From the NCBI GenBank assembly GCA_022829145.1, contig CM040763.1, forward strand, positions 8,538,141 through 8,602,140: DNA of 64,000 nucleotides. The letters are read 5' to 3'. Below the pieces are notes generated by a model. That model saw only the letters and a list, made by a program, of their open reading frames with translations. It had not been told where the DNA came from and made no database searches. Source of the DNA: Albula goreensis (taxonomy: Eukaryota > Chordata > Actinopteri > Albuliformes > Albulidae). The position numbers and the translations under genes are program-made. How positions within the stretch are numbered: the first letter of the stretch is position 1; the number at the start of each line of letters is the position of its first letter. Shown piece after piece: positions 36,501-49,036 of the stretch.

Positions 36501-37189
36501 GTCCTCGGAATGCCGCTGCATTCTTGGTGTAATTCACCATTTACACCACGTCTCCATCAGGAGCGTTCATCTGAAATTAAGCTCCATTGAAATGGAGGAG
36601 GGATTGTTAACTTGGTGGGAGCGAAATGCATAAAGTTCATGTACCCACATTTCCATATCAGCGATATTCTGTCATTATTAGTCAAAAAAGAGGAAAAAAG
36701 TATATAAAAAGTATTGAGGTCTCATTAAAAAGATCTACATCTAGCAACTCTTGTGCACACATTTCCTTATTCATTTTTTTAAATTAATATTGGAAACAAT
36801 ACTTACAATTAGTTTTTATGTAATTTTGTAATATGGCAACCTATCAGCACAGAAAATTGTGCCAGCAATGATACACTCATAGCTTCAACAGTGCTGTTGC
36901 ACCATTTAAATGACTCATACTATGGAAAATGAATTTGCTATATCATGCAATACAATGAATTCTGTTGGATCAGCTTTAATAAGAACTGAACATTATTTTG
37001 ATAAATATTAATAGTACATTAGATATTTGTTTCCCTTAATGCAACGGAAGAAAACAAGCCTACTGAAGTATGCATGTAATTACCTCCTACACAAACAATA
37101 ATTAAGTATTATGTAGAATGAACAAAAAGTAGTCAAAATATCATTCTCTCACAGACCAATCTAAGAAAATTGCTAATCAAACTCTCTTC
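33580..37189. other. Non-coding stretch
   Basis: No supported gene. A strong acceptor-like sequence (TCTTTCTTCTGCTGCAG, ending at 35080) precedes two overlapping plus-strand open frames, but no matching donor or domain was found. The segment 36470-36680 has balanced composition and might be a conserved element. Otherwise the sequence is plain AT-rich DNA. Confidence 0.45.
34086..34122. repeat. (GATT)n tetranucleotide repeat
   Basis: About nine GATT units with two variant positions (GGTT, GATC). Confidence 0.93.
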
Positions 37190-37420
37190 TCAAGTGATCA
37201 CACTCATTCTCTTGTTGGGTTATCATCTCCAGTGGCTAAATTATAAAGACAACTCTCTCAGCAGTCTCATGCACTTCACCATGATTGAGGAGAAGTGAAA
37301 TACTGCTGAAATGACACTTTTAGTCTGACGTGCGACATAATTTCATGCAAATGCATTGTTTACTTTGGAAATCAAGGTTATGCTTTTCAATTTCATGCAT
37401 GAATAAACAGTTGTAAATGA
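37190..37420 (+). promoter_or_regulatory. Candidate enhancer with POU/SOX/FOX cluster
   Basis: At 37345-37363 a perfect octamer ATGCAAAT is followed after one base by the SOX core CATTGTT, which overlaps a forkhead core TGTTTAC. Three different factor motifs therefore lie in 19 bases. A second ATGCATGAATAAA-type stretch follows near 37395. The surrounding 230 bases have the look of a conserved non-coding element. The octamer-then-SOX order is the reverse of the classical Sox2-Oct4 composite, so joint binding is not assured. Confidence 0.4.
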
Positions 37421-37963
37421 GGACTAGAGAACCCCCCCAACCCCCACACCCTGCAACATGCCACAATTTTGGAATATTTTCATATTGCTACTGTCAAGAG
37501 TAAGTTATCATCTTTTTTCCACATTAGTTAATTATTGTGTATGAACATGTACAGTATAATTATTGTTATTGTTTTATACCCATTTTAATGTGCAGCAATC
37601 TTATTATGCATATGTTAAGAGTACTAAATTACATCAGCCCTTTGTATGGTATAAATCACACTGTGGACTAAATGAGTTGCCGCTGTTGTTTGTAAGCGTA
37701 TTAAACACTGCAATGCCAAGCTTTGTCTATTTTAATAGCAAGGATGTTAAGAAAAACTAACCAACATCTAAAACAATATTTTGCTTTGATAGTGCTGAAA
37801 TGTACAAAACAATTGTTAAAATGTTTGAAGAAGTTCGTCCACACAATACTACTGTTGTGCATATCCCTGTTATGAGACTGCTGCATGTGCTAATTAAAGC
37901 TAATGGTCATCTAACCTATAATATCCGTATTCCTTAACGTTGCAGTAAAAGACACAACCTAAA
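37421..37963. other. Non-coding stretch
   Basis: Contains a C-rich run (ACCCCCCCAACCCCCACACCC, about 37431-37451) and then AT-rich DNA. No gene is seen. Confidence 0.45.
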
Positions 37964-38135
37964 CCAGGGGCAGAAGTCCACTGTAGCTGCAGGCTTTTGC
38001 TCTGGCCCAGCAGGAACTCACTAAAACAACTAGTCAGTCATATGCAAGATCAGTTCATTAAATTAGTGGAGATGGGTGTGCTCTATCTCAGTTGGAATGA
38101 AAACCTGTACCCCACCATCCATTTCCAAACAAAAC
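37964..38135. mobile_element. Fragment of short TIR element (copy 2)
   Basis: Starts CCAGGGGCAGAAGTCCACTG followed by TAGCTGCAGGCTTTTGCTCTGG and CCCAGCAGGAAC. This matches the left-end word order of the short inverted-repeat elements in this window (CAGGGG, AGTCC, CTGCAGG, TTTTGCTC). A GTACCCCACC near 38105-38115 could be the worn right end. No coding capacity. Confidence 0.5.
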
Positions 38136-41038
38136 TGGCTGCTCTGTTCTGAAAACTGACCTCTTCGTCACATAGGACCTGGAACATTTTAGGATTAGCC
38201 ATGGTTGCTCAGGTTATCACTGTATGAGCTTCCCCCATTTGTGTCCAAGCTGACCACATGCTTCCAGTCATGCAGTGAGAGACACCCATCTCTTATGACT
38301 GGCTCCTTTAATCTCTATAAATATAAAATGGCCATGGGCTTGCAGGGAAGGACATTGGAGGGGAGTGTGTGCCCTAGTTACAGTGTGCCTCATGTAGGTA
38401 CAGCTAGTGGGTGACTTGGGTGGCACAAAGAGTGATCATTTTCTCACCTATATTATGTACTCTAGCCTTACCTCACTTCAAGAGTTATGGATTATGAAGG
38501 AAACATCAACTGTTTGGCTGCAAGTGTATGTTCATGCCGTCACAATTTAGTCTCTTTCCAGCTGTCTTAAATAATGAATGTTGGAACGGCAGAGTAGTGT
38601 AGTTACTATATCACACTCCAAACATTATGTTATATTAAACAGTGTCACCAACTCATGCATTCATGCTTTACCAATGAAAGCCCTACAGTTGTATAAACTT
38701 TACAGTTGAAGTTTAGTTGAAGTTATTGCCTTTCTTTCACTCTCTGATGCTGAAAAATGAATGCACACATTTTTTTGACAAGATTGACTAGAGTGTAGCA
38801 TTGTACTTTTTGCCCCTCCAAAGCACAAGGATTTTGAAAAATTACAAATTGTTCTGAATGCTTCTGTGATATCGTTGAACAATGCAAGGAACAGCTGCTA
38901 TTACCCCAGTACTTGTGTCTCCATGCCTTTAGGAATTGATTTTACAAATCGTTTACTTATTTTAAATCCATAAGTTGGCTTTGCACCATTACTCATCTTT
39001 TTGAAAGAGATCAAGCCATATGTGGCCTTGGATTTAGAGAGGCTAAACTACTGTATTTCAAAAGTGAAATATGAAAACAGAGGTGAAGAGGTTTTCTTTG
39101 CAAAAATTATTTGTTTGTACTGTATATTTCAATTCATTTGATTTATTTTGATTTTTATACTCTAAAACCATTGAGGAAAAGCATGTTCTTCACTCAGTAT
39201 GGTTTAAATATGAACTCTAAATGAAGAGGTGCAGGGGATAGGCATTCTTCACAGTGACACAGAAAACAAAGTTTAACAAAAGTTTGGAGGGATCAGCGAC
39301 TAACATTATTCACAGAGCTGGTGCTCAGTTATGGACACAGAAAAGTTTTGTTGGAAGATAAAAGTGAAATATCAGTCATGGAGAGAGGCTGGCTGGGGAC
39401 GGTGCTCACTCAGTGTGTCATATGGCAATGGGAGGCCTGACAGATGACAGCTTTGGAATGTAGTGAAACAAAATAGGGGCCTAGTATTTCAGCAGCTATT
39501 GAAAGGAAGGGCTTTGCAGAGAAACACATGCTGTGAATGACTGTAATTAGCTCTCTTCATTGTCTTCTACTTCTGTCTTCTTTTGGAGTGAGAGAGAAAA
39601 AATGGTCCCTCTCACCAAGAGCTCTTTCACTGACAGCCACATTTGATGATATATGTGTGAAGTTCCTCCAGCAGATAATATATATAGATGTGTTTTTTTT
39701 TAGGGTTTCTCACTTACATTTCTCATAACTACATACATTTTCATCACTTGGGGAAACTGCATTCATTTACCTGCTGTACTGTAGTGACTTGTAATGATCT
39801 TATATTTTAGGACAAAGAACCATGTTTTGTCCAGAGTAGTGAAGTCACTTCATTCAGATTTATTTTCTGTCTGGATAGTTGAGATTACTTTTAACAGGAA
39901 GGTTTGTGTAAACTGCGATGACAGAACCCAAAATGATAAAAGCACAGATGAGGCAACCAAGATTTTAATTATACTCTTGTTCTACAGTCTGAGGCTGTAG
40001 GAGAGAAGTGATTTTGTCTCTGATTCCCTTTGCTGATGAAAAATAATGAACATAAAAAAGCAAAAACATATGGAGTTGTTACCCAAGAAGGAAGGGCATA
40101 CGTTTGATGTTCCTAAACTACTACACCAGGGAATATTCTTCACCCCACAGTTTTCACATGGACTGGACTGCATTTGTAAAACACAGAAAATATGCCATAT
40201 CCTGTTGTTGTTGTATACATGTTTTTTCCCATATCAAACATTTTGCTGCATACTATTCCAAAAGTCTGCTTCTTTATGTTGTCTTCAGTTTAGAGGAAAT
40301 CCCTGTTTTATTAACATGTAAAATGGCCACATTTTGAAGTCAGACTCTGTTCTTTGTCAGAGAGGTCGTGCCTGCGCGGCCCCAGACCCCTGCTCAGATG
40401 CTGGGGAGGGCAGTGGCAATGTTGAACCAGAGGGAAATCTGTGAAACACATTCCATTCTGATTGGAATGTTCTTATTCACGCCCCCATAATCAGAAGGGC
40501 TTGTGGTTTTGTCAAATAAGCATTATTGAGCACAATCTCAAGGGAAGGAAGGAAGGGAAGGGGGTGTGTTAAATCTTCTTAAACAATGCCCAGATAAGCA
40601 GTCCAACGAGTACAAATTTAGTGTGGTAGAAATGGTTTTATGTCCTACCTTGTAGCCATTCTCGCTGTACTAGTCATGAAACAATATAATACATTGTTTA
40701 CATATAAAATAATAAGGAAAGTGTTTCAAAAATTGATTTTCATTTGTTTATACAGAAACTCAATAAGGTGTCAATCAAGCCTTAATCAGCATATCCTATT
40801 TGCAAAAATAGCAACACATGTGCATGTCACTGATGTGAAATTTATGTCACCTGTTTCTTATTGTGCTACTATGAACAGATGTTATTAGTTTCAGTAGAGT
40901 TTATCTGAAAAGATGATGTTATTGCTTGAAATATTTATTAGCTACTGAGGATAATTAATATTTGCAGGACTGAATGTGTCATGATTGTAGGTGCTATCTT
41001 GGGTTTTATTATTTGTTTCATGCATTTTCGTTTGTACT
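38136..41038. other. Non-coding stretch
   Basis: No gene is supported. TACAGTTGAAGT at 38701 recalls the start of some fish Tc1 inverted repeats, but the match is only 12 bases and has no partner. A GGAAGGAAGGAAGGGAAGGGG purine run occurs at about 40543-40563. Overlapping frames at 40046-40337 have no splice or domain support. Confidence 0.45.
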
Positions 41039-41546
41039 ATTGTCAGGAAGCTAACGACGTTCTTTTGGTTATTGGCTGATCGCTAGGTGTGGCCGATTAG
41101 TGATTGGTTTCAGGTGTGTGAGGTCTTTATATTACCCAGGGCTTCAGCATCTCTTTGCGTTAGTGTCGTCTATACACTTCGCCGGCTTTGGTAGAGATTT
41201 TGTCTGCTGGTTTTTTGGCTTAGTATGCCTTGTGTGTAAGTATAATGTAGGAATCTTTACAAAGTTCTTTATTTTCTTTTTTTCTTGCGGGATTGATCCG
41301 TGTTCACCTGCCGAAGAATTTTGGTGCTTAAGTATCTGTGTGGTACTTTGCAGGCTGCTCTTTATATATTAAGAGCTGTTAGTTTTATCACTCCTGAAGT
41401 CTTAGTTTCTTTTTATTTATCTTAGAGTTGGGGGTTCTCCCACAGGAGTGTTTTTGTTTTAGGGATTTGTTCCCTCTAATCTGTTTCCTTTGAGACCTTA
41501 GTGGTTGGGGAATTCGTTCCTTTGCGTTTTGTCTGAGTATTGTGCA
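41039..41546 (+). mobile_element. Possible solo LTR
   Basis: The segment starts with TGTCAGGAAGC and reaches TGTGCACA about 500 bases later. It has unusual composition: T/G-rich with CpGs (AACGACG, GATCGC, GGCCGATTAG). Inside it is a promoter-like GTCTTTATATTACCCAGG (41121-41140) at a place typical of an LTR TATA box. Later come T-rich tracts with CCCACAGGAGTG. The strand bias and length suit a gypsy-like LTR. No target-site duplication could be paired and no internal retroviral region is present. Confidence 0.3.
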
Positions 41547-41560
41547 CACTAAGGGGTCCC

Positions 41561-41579
41561 CATCATCATCATCATCATC
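41561..41579. repeat. (CAT)n trinucleotide repeat
   Basis: Six CAT units, shortly followed by a diverged GATTATGATGACATC. Confidence 0.9.
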
Positions 41580-41589
41580 TGATTATGAT

Positions 41590-44500
41590 GACATCAGGGA
41601 CACTAAGGAGAATCTGAGGAAGAGATGGGAAATGACCAAAGTTTGGGGAATTACTGTATGCCCGTGTGAAGTTGTTTGTGTGTTTGCAGAGGGTGAGGGA
41701 ATGCGGAAGTTGATGTTTATAAAGCATGAGAATATGTAGCCCTTTTGGCCATCTCAGTGGAGCAACATTTGGTGCAATGTAGGTATGGGGTATGCCCTGA
41801 CAACCCATAAATTAGCAGATGGCAGACATACTGCTCCAATTGCTAGCTGTACTGTTGGCTCAACTCACTAGCAGAACAAAAATTAAAGAAAAGCTGTTGC
41901 TTTACTGTTCAATTGTGTTATATAATCATAATAAAAAAAATCATGGTAACCAGAAATCTCTTAACCAATCAAAGCCAACTGAATTTCCAATGAAAAATAA
42001 AGTGCTACCCAATCCTGTCATGAGATGACATTCAACCTCTTTTATTTCACCATGTAACTTGTTTTCTTTACGTAGGCTGCAATGTGTACACTCTCCCTGG
42101 TTTTTAATAATAATCAATGAGCAGATTGATCATTCAATCATACTTGATTTTGCTCTGTGCCCCTTGCAGAGCAAAAGCTGATACAGAATAACAGGCACAG
42201 GCACCTGGGGGTGAGGTCTTTATGAGATCATGTATTAAATGCATCTGTTTCATCATACAGAGCTCTGGTAGCACGGTGAGCCCAGTTGTGATCAGTATCG
42301 AATGAGTGTGAATGCTACATGCTAAAGCAGTGTGCGCTTCACGCCTAGCCTTGTCCTTTATCTAAAGACGTCTTTCATGTTGAAATCCTGTTCGCAAGGC
42401 TGGTTGCCGTTAAACTGCAAAGAGAGGTCCTTCACATGAGACAGGACCAGGACCAGTACGCATTCATTATTTCCCTCCAGCACAGCAGCAGAAATGATGC
42501 ATCTCTAATGGCTGTAGTATCAATCTTTTGATTACTGCACAAGTCAGCCTGATTCAATTAGATCAGATTCCCTATAGTGGGCCATCATTTGCTGTAATGC
42601 ATAAGTCAATGCTGATTGGACAAACGAGCAAAAGAACCCCTGTACACTTGCTGCACCACATTTAGTGTTAGAATGTTGGCACATTTTTTTTTCTTTCTAT
42701 TTGTGGAGATTTCCATCAGAACTACTTGATTTTCCCAGTTCTTTAGAGGTCTTACATCTACCTTGAACTCATCCCAGATTTAAGTTATTTTAAGTTAGCC
42801 TCACTGTGGGATTACACTGGCATCTTCTCTGCCAATATATCACATTATTATGTGTTGTGAAAAGCCTGACGTCTTGACTGATATCTCACAGAACCTCAGG
42901 CGACATAGAACTGGAAAGCTCTAGTATGACAACCTTGTATACAGCGCTTGCATCTATATCACTAGGGCAAAATAAAACATTTTGGTACGATAGACCAAGT
43001 TACCTAGGTTATGTCCTGTCCTTATCTAATTTCTGTATCTTCTACAGTCATCTGAAAACAATGTAGCATCATATTCAAAAAAGAACCATCATGCAATTCA
43101 CAAAATGTCTTTCAACAGTATCACCCTTTTTGCATTAGATGCTAGATTAAGGACAGGTAGACCTGGAAGACTTCTGCATTCTCAGAGCAGCCAGAATATG
43201 CTTTGATCTAAACTACCAGTACACTGTCTTAAGCTTTCTTTCATATTTTAACTTCCATTAACACCTTTTTCACCAATCCATGATCATAATGCTGTGTTTA
43301 AAGAATTGACATGCAAACACAAGATTGAACACACCAGGATTGATTAAACTGGATCTAAACTGGACTGAGGAAAAATGTCTCCCAAGGGGTTTTCAGTAAA
43401 TGAGAGACATCAGTGACAGGTTACTACTGCAGTGTTTTATACATATGCATGTGGAGACAAGCCTATATAGCACAGTATTATCTTCACTACCATACCAGTA
43501 CAAGCCAAGATAATTCCATTCAGTGTCCCATGTATATATACCACCTTAAATCTTTACCATCCCCAATAACTATTTTACAAACTGAACATCACCAGAACAT
43601 TTGGGAGAACTACATTGTTTCCTTTAAGCTGCAAGGAACTCTCCAGTAAATACAGTAATGCTGAAATCTGCCTTTGCATTACTTTCATTCTGAACATTAC
43701 AAAAATGTGTTGACACATTTGACAAAATGTCTTTTGGAAACATGGTACGTTTTATCATATTGAGTTAATACAATAAATCCATAAGGATTTCTTCATTTTG
43801 ATGTGAGGTTTGATGTAAGTCAAAATTAAAAGACACCAGGTATACAGTCACATGGTCATAAAAAACACACTCCTCCAATTTGATAGTGTAGGTAGTTGTC
43901 TGAGATGAGTTAGGAGGTAACTTACATTTTAAGCATTCTTCCACTACACACAACACCCCTCTCAGCACCCCAGGATGACAGGAACTTGATTGAATCCATG
44001 AAGTAATCTTCACACAATACTCCCCCCTTCCATTAGCACCCCAAAACGAGGTTATCCATTTAGGCAGGCCATTTGTGCCCACTACAAAAAGGGATCAAAG
44101 GGTGGGTCTTGAGCATGCATAAATATAAAACACTGACAGGGTGCATGATGTTTCCTCAGAGTATAATCCATGGTGCTTTTGACTTTAATGTGGACATTAG
44201 GAGAATAATGGGAGAGTTGGTTTCATGAGCCCCAGACTGTCGAGCAGAAGTCATCTGTCAGTCAATGAGCCAAACAAAAGGTTTTGCTCGCCACAGCAAA
44301 ACACAAATTTCGATTCCAATTAGTGACTCTATTAGTAGTGGCACTGCCCATTTCTGATTCTATGAAACCTCACTTCTTCTTTGACTATGTAAGACTATAT
44401 ACTACCATAATGTTATCTCACTACCAAATTACAACACAAACAAAATGTTCCTGAATCATTCTTGATAGGGGACAATAGGGACTGGTAATGATGATGATGA

Positions 44501-45251
44501 TGATGATGATGGTCCATTCTTGCCCTAATTTACTTCATTCTTTTCATAATTGTAGACCTTTGGGTGAGTCATGTTAACAGTGAGGTTCAAAATTTCCCCA
44601 TGGAAGTACATTTTCTAAATCTTTGTCTGACAATAATGCATCTGTCATGTGAGGAAATTAAGCAAATGGATAATGTCCCACACATTGGTGATAATAACTT
44701 GGGTTCAATAAGTCATTAGCCTCTTAAACCTATTTAACTTATTGTTGGTCTTAATTCTTTTTTCTGGATGCATAGGAAAAACTCCCTTGACCCCTGGACT
44801 CAGGGTTGGCTTATTTAGAGAGCAGAATATGGTGAAAATGTAGTATTCAGGTCCTGATCTCCATTACAGGACTACGTGTGCCTTTCCATCAGACACCGAG
44901 TACCAGTGGTCTTAGAACGTACTCTTCCCAATGTCTAATCAGGTATTCTTTGTGCATCTCTAATTGGCTCCTCTCATCCACCCCAATGGCCGATGCTAAT
45001 GGATTCATATAGCAGGACCTTTTAAAAATATATATCCATTTTAGGCTATGATTTTGTTCCTAAATGCAGTAATTAATTTCACCCTGATGGGTCCCACTGC
45101 TCACTGGAATATGGAGAATAAAACCAATATGATATGTGAGCTCAGTCTATGCAATATCCTCATCGGCAGTATGTAACACATGCAAACTTCAGTGAACATA
45201 AGCCCTTAAACCAAACAAATTTGAGAGTGTCATTGCATCAATACTTTCCAT
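41590..45251. other. Non-coding stretch
   Basis: No gene is supported. A perfect (ATG)8 lies at 44488-44511. The block 42230-42500 contains moderately GC-rich DNA with CpGs and could be a conserved element. The 105-codon minus frame at 44082-43765 shows no motif or flanking splice signals. Confidence 0.45.
44488..44511. repeat. (ATG)8 trinucleotide repeat
   Basis: Twenty-four bases, perfect. Confidence 0.95.
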
Positions 45252-45461
45252 CAGTGGTGTCAAATTCATGCCTTGAAGGGCTGCAGTGTTTGCATTTTTT
45301 TCTTTTGGCTTCTGCTCATTCAGCCAACAATTCAGGCCTTGAAAACAAGGACAATGAACTCTTAAGCCAATCAATGAGTTAAATTAATCACCTAATGGCT
45401 GAAAGACAGCAAAACGGAGCAAAGAGCGGCCCTTGAGGCCAGGAATGTTGATGGCCCTGCT
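45252..45461. mobile_element. Short TIR element (copy 3)
   Basis: The left end CAGTGGTGTCAAATTCATGC followed by CTTGAAGGGCTGCAGTG pairs imperfectly with the inverse of the right end (GGGCCATCAACATTCCTGGC, then CTCAAGGGCCGC). Total length is about 210 bases with no coding capacity. It is the best-preserved pair of ends among the four copies in this window. The TGTCAAA...CCTTGAAGGGC form resembles widespread fish non-autonomous DNA elements, and the superfamily is left open. Confidence 0.6.
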
Positions 45462-46913
45462 CTCCATCTCTTGTCAGAGATTTTAAGCCAAATACACATT
45501 TAAAAGAAATATGTTCACCCCTGACAAAACCACTTAATAGATGCCATGCTGTACTTTTTATGCTATCCCAAACATTTATTTTGAAGATTGTATTTTTTTC
45601 TGACGAGTAACACAAGTGAATCCCACTAACCTTCATGCCAACGTAATAACACAAACTGACTCATAGAGGAGCGCACCCACGCAAGTGCTCACCACGCTGA
45701 AGCATCTTGCCATGACACAAGTGGAAGAAAATATAATGGCATCCCATCTCTGATGTAATGGCCTACCTTTTGCAGTACTACATTTATATTTTCATAGGTT
45801 TTTAACCTATTTAGGATACGTGATTTCCCGATGATGCGGCATAGGTGCGGGATGTGTTGATAGGTGATAAACATCCATTTGGGTTTGCTGACATAAACAA
45901 GATCATGTAGCTTCCACTCATTTTTCCATTTGAAAACATGGAAAAGAGTAAGACATATATAAATAATAAATTTTACATTATTTCCCGATGAGACCTTTCT
46001 GAAACAGTGTCACATTGCAGGGAATCAACTTCATAATCTCCCATCTGGACCTCTTCTCAGAATGGTTGATTACATTGATGAGTTTGGGTCAGTTTTTAAC
46101 AGACAAATATATGAATTACTTGAAAAGATGTATTTTGCTAAGGCCAAATAATTGTCTTTTGCTCTCTGGTCTTTAATAATTGGAGGGTGTTATACTCTGA
46201 CTGTCTGATCTGTTTTCTGCAGAGAGATGAACTGGACAAGACCCCATTTCCACTTCAAGCACAACTTTAAGCAGCAAACTGGAAAGCTCCCCAGTACCTT
46301 TTGTGATGCTGCTATGTCTGTATAAGAACTAGTTATATGCTTGGTTGAAGTTTATAAGTCCAACAAACTTGCCCCAAGTACAAGCCGTTGCCTTCAGATA
46401 TGTCAATAAAAGATTTTGCCAGAATCATAAATATATGAGAGACAATCTATAGAACTGCAAAGGAACCTATCCATCCATCCTAGAAGGGACACTGGCTAAG
46501 ATGAGCGTGATATTGGACATTTGAAAGGGACGGCTCTATGATGGGGTAAAAAATGAGGGAATATGTTTTGAGGCTGCTGGAACAGTCATAGTTATTATCT
46601 ACAAACTGCTATACATTCTGGCTGAACTTGCCATGGTGAGCTCAAGAAAAAAATCTTCTCTGGGCTCATACAGACAATATACTCCCCATCCCGTTCTGCT
46701 GTTGTTGCTCAGGGTTGTCGGTCATCCCAAAAACCTGGACCTACAAAAGTACTTTCTTTTGACCTTGTGTTTCATTATATCCCTTTATAATTTGTAGGCA
46801 AAAATAATATTCCTTCAATTTTAACAGTGTGAGCAAAATAGCCCCTGTTTCTCTCACTGTGAGTAGCCCATGTAAGTGAGAATTCTGCCATTATCCCCAC
46901 TGTGGCATTGAGT
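45462..46913. other. Non-coding stretch
   Basis: A good acceptor-like TGTTTTCTGCAG ends near 46222 and precedes a 33-codon frame ending at TAA. Without a donor, domain or second exon I do not call it. The rest is AT-rich and unremarkable. Confidence 0.45.
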
Positions 46914-47067
46914 GGAAGCCAGGGGAGATTTGGCTTCACTTTGTAAAAAAAAAATATAAAAAAATAAATAAAAAATCTGATTTGGCAACACTTGAGAAGC
47001 GCTCATCTGTGATTGGTCTGGGCATCTCACAAAAGGTCAAGGGAAGCCAGTCTAGATTTGGCTTCAC
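46914..47067. repeat. Pair of 26-base direct repeats, each an imperfect palindrome
   Basis: At 46914-46939 and 47042-47067 two 26-base segments share 23 positions, with form GGAAGCCAgNNNAGATTTGGCTTCAC (variable NNN is GGG or TCT). Each holds inverted arms GAAGCCA/TGGCTTC. Between them are an A-rich run and about 70 bases of ordinary sequence. This could be the ends of a small mobile element or a tandemly duplicated binding site. Confidence 0.6.
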
Positions 47068-49000
47068 ACCAGTCAAATAATAACCAAAATGTAATTGCCA
47101 GAAAAACAGGTCTGTTTGTGTTAGAACAGTGATGAAAGATTTGTTTGAAATACATGTATACGATTAAGTTATTTCTGCCCCTATTTCGTTGTTCTGAAGC
47201 TAAGTTTAGGAAACAATGCGTATACTGACCTTAACCTATCTTTTACCTTGCAATGTATATGCAACACTCACAACTTTTGAAAATAGGTTGCATTTTTCTG
47301 ACACACCCTGGCCTGCTTTCTTCTTATTGCAAAAAAGAAACATCTTTTAAAAAATCTTAATTGGTATTGTGAACTTAAATTCACTAAACTCTTTTTGCAA
47401 TAAATCCTCTTATATACACCATTTTCTTTCAACTCAACATTATATTCCTTGTTTTAATACACCAAGTTAATTTCTCTTATCCCATTCAAAGACTTCTTAC
47501 TTTAAGAACTTTTTGACATATTGTTGAGTTGCCCTCTTTACAGTGTACTGAGCCTAACCACACAGCGCTATTGGTTTCATTCATGACAGAAGCGCCTGTG
47601 ACACAGACAGAATTGAGGGAGGTTTTAAATTCCGGCCAGTTAGCCGTAACACAGTAAGGGCATATGAGAGACATCCCCGAGCATCGCAGGAAGGCCACTG
47701 GTACTCACACAACCTCACGCAGCATCAAGCGACTCGATCGATACAATAATGACCAGTCCTGATGGACCCACTCCATAAATTCCATATTATACCACATGCG
47801 GTATCAAAACCAGTTACAATGCGGATTCTCTATTGGTGTTTCTGATCAATGGTATATATAAATCTCACTACCCTTTACACCAGCTCAAGGACACCTGCTG
47901 ACTCATAGGTCCTCTCACCCACGTAAGTACTTTCATGATTTCCATATATCATACCATATATGTACACTCACTGTACTTATAGACAAAAAAATCAAGGTGA
48001 GGTTGGGGCATCAATATATTTATGTAATATGTAATTATGCTCACTCTCAGAAGGGGGTGGGGAGGGGGGTTTATAATTTATTCTGTGTCCTGTGCGATCC
48101 ATGGATATATCTAAGTTTTTGTGCTGTCTACATGCATTCACTCAGCTCGGGAACATTGACTTTGTCTATGCCACCTGCATGTTAAAGAGCTGTTTATGGG
48201 CTTTGCAAAACATGGGAACCACAGGGAAGTGTCACAATACTGTGCCACATAATGGAATTTATACCTGCGCATTGTGTGACAAGGTCACCCCAACATCTTT
48301 GGAAGCCTTCCACAGATCCAGTGATTTAACACACTCATCATCGCTGTACTTTACTTGTGGATCAGTGCATAATTATGAATGGATCATTGTCAGCACTGTT
48401 TCCTTCACTGTTTCCTATATTATGATAAATTTCACACAAGAAACAGATAGTTTAGTCGTTTGAATGTTCACATTCGAAACTGCAATTATTGCCCTGACAC
48501 AGATATCACAACAATCTGGGTTTTCAAAAAGAAAAGGTTAACCAATTATTCAATACAATACAGTTGTTTTCACTTTACTGTTTGGGCTATAAAAACAGAG
48601 CCCAGCATCTTAATCAAGCACTTTCCTTGGGAAATTTGCATATCCAGCTCTGCACAAACAGCGAGCTCTCCCTGATTTCCTTTGAGTATTCTGGCATGGA
48701 AAAAATTCCATGTTCTCATATATTGGCAGAGGCATTTAGAAGCTTATTCAGAGCTACTTAAGATACTTAACAAGCAAGCCAGAGTATTACAGAGACACAG
48801 CGCTGAGTGCTACGAAGTCGAGGGAAACTAGCGTGAGGCTTCCGGGACCTTCAGCTGAGTAAGAAGGAGAGGGAAGGCAGACGGTGTGGGAAAGCAGGCT
48901 CGTTGTGAATTGGCAGCAGTGTCGGCAGATGGTAAATAAGGCCTGCAGCAGGGAGGTCTGCCTTTCGTGAGGTAGTTAGTCAGCTCCCAAGACAAACTGC
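47068..49000. other. Non-coding stretch
   Basis: No gene is supported. Plus-strand frames at 47997-48463 overlap one another and lack splice support. The right end (48780-49000) is GC-richer, leading into the poly-G block. Confidence 0.45.
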
Positions 49001-49036
49001 GGGGGGGGGGGGAGGGGGTGGGGGGAGAGGGAGGGG
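49001..49036 (+). repeat. G-run block, potential G-quadruplex
   Basis: Twelve G, then AGGGGG, TGGGGGG, AGAGGGAGGGG. There are more than four G-tracts of at least three within 36 bases, so it satisfies the usual intramolecular quadruplex pattern. It sits in the GC-rich island at about 48780-49130. The homopolymer length is likely unreliable. Confidence 0.9.

Noticed and set aside
38701-38712. TACAGTTGAAGT, like the start of a fish Tc1 terminal inverted repeat
   Set aside because: Only 12 bases match, the continuation differs, and no inverted partner or TA-flanked second end was seen.
46200-46325. Acceptor TGTTTTCTGCAG followed by a 33-codon frame ending in TAA, possible terminal exon
   Set aside because: No upstream donor partner, no polyadenylation signal close by, and no protein similarity.
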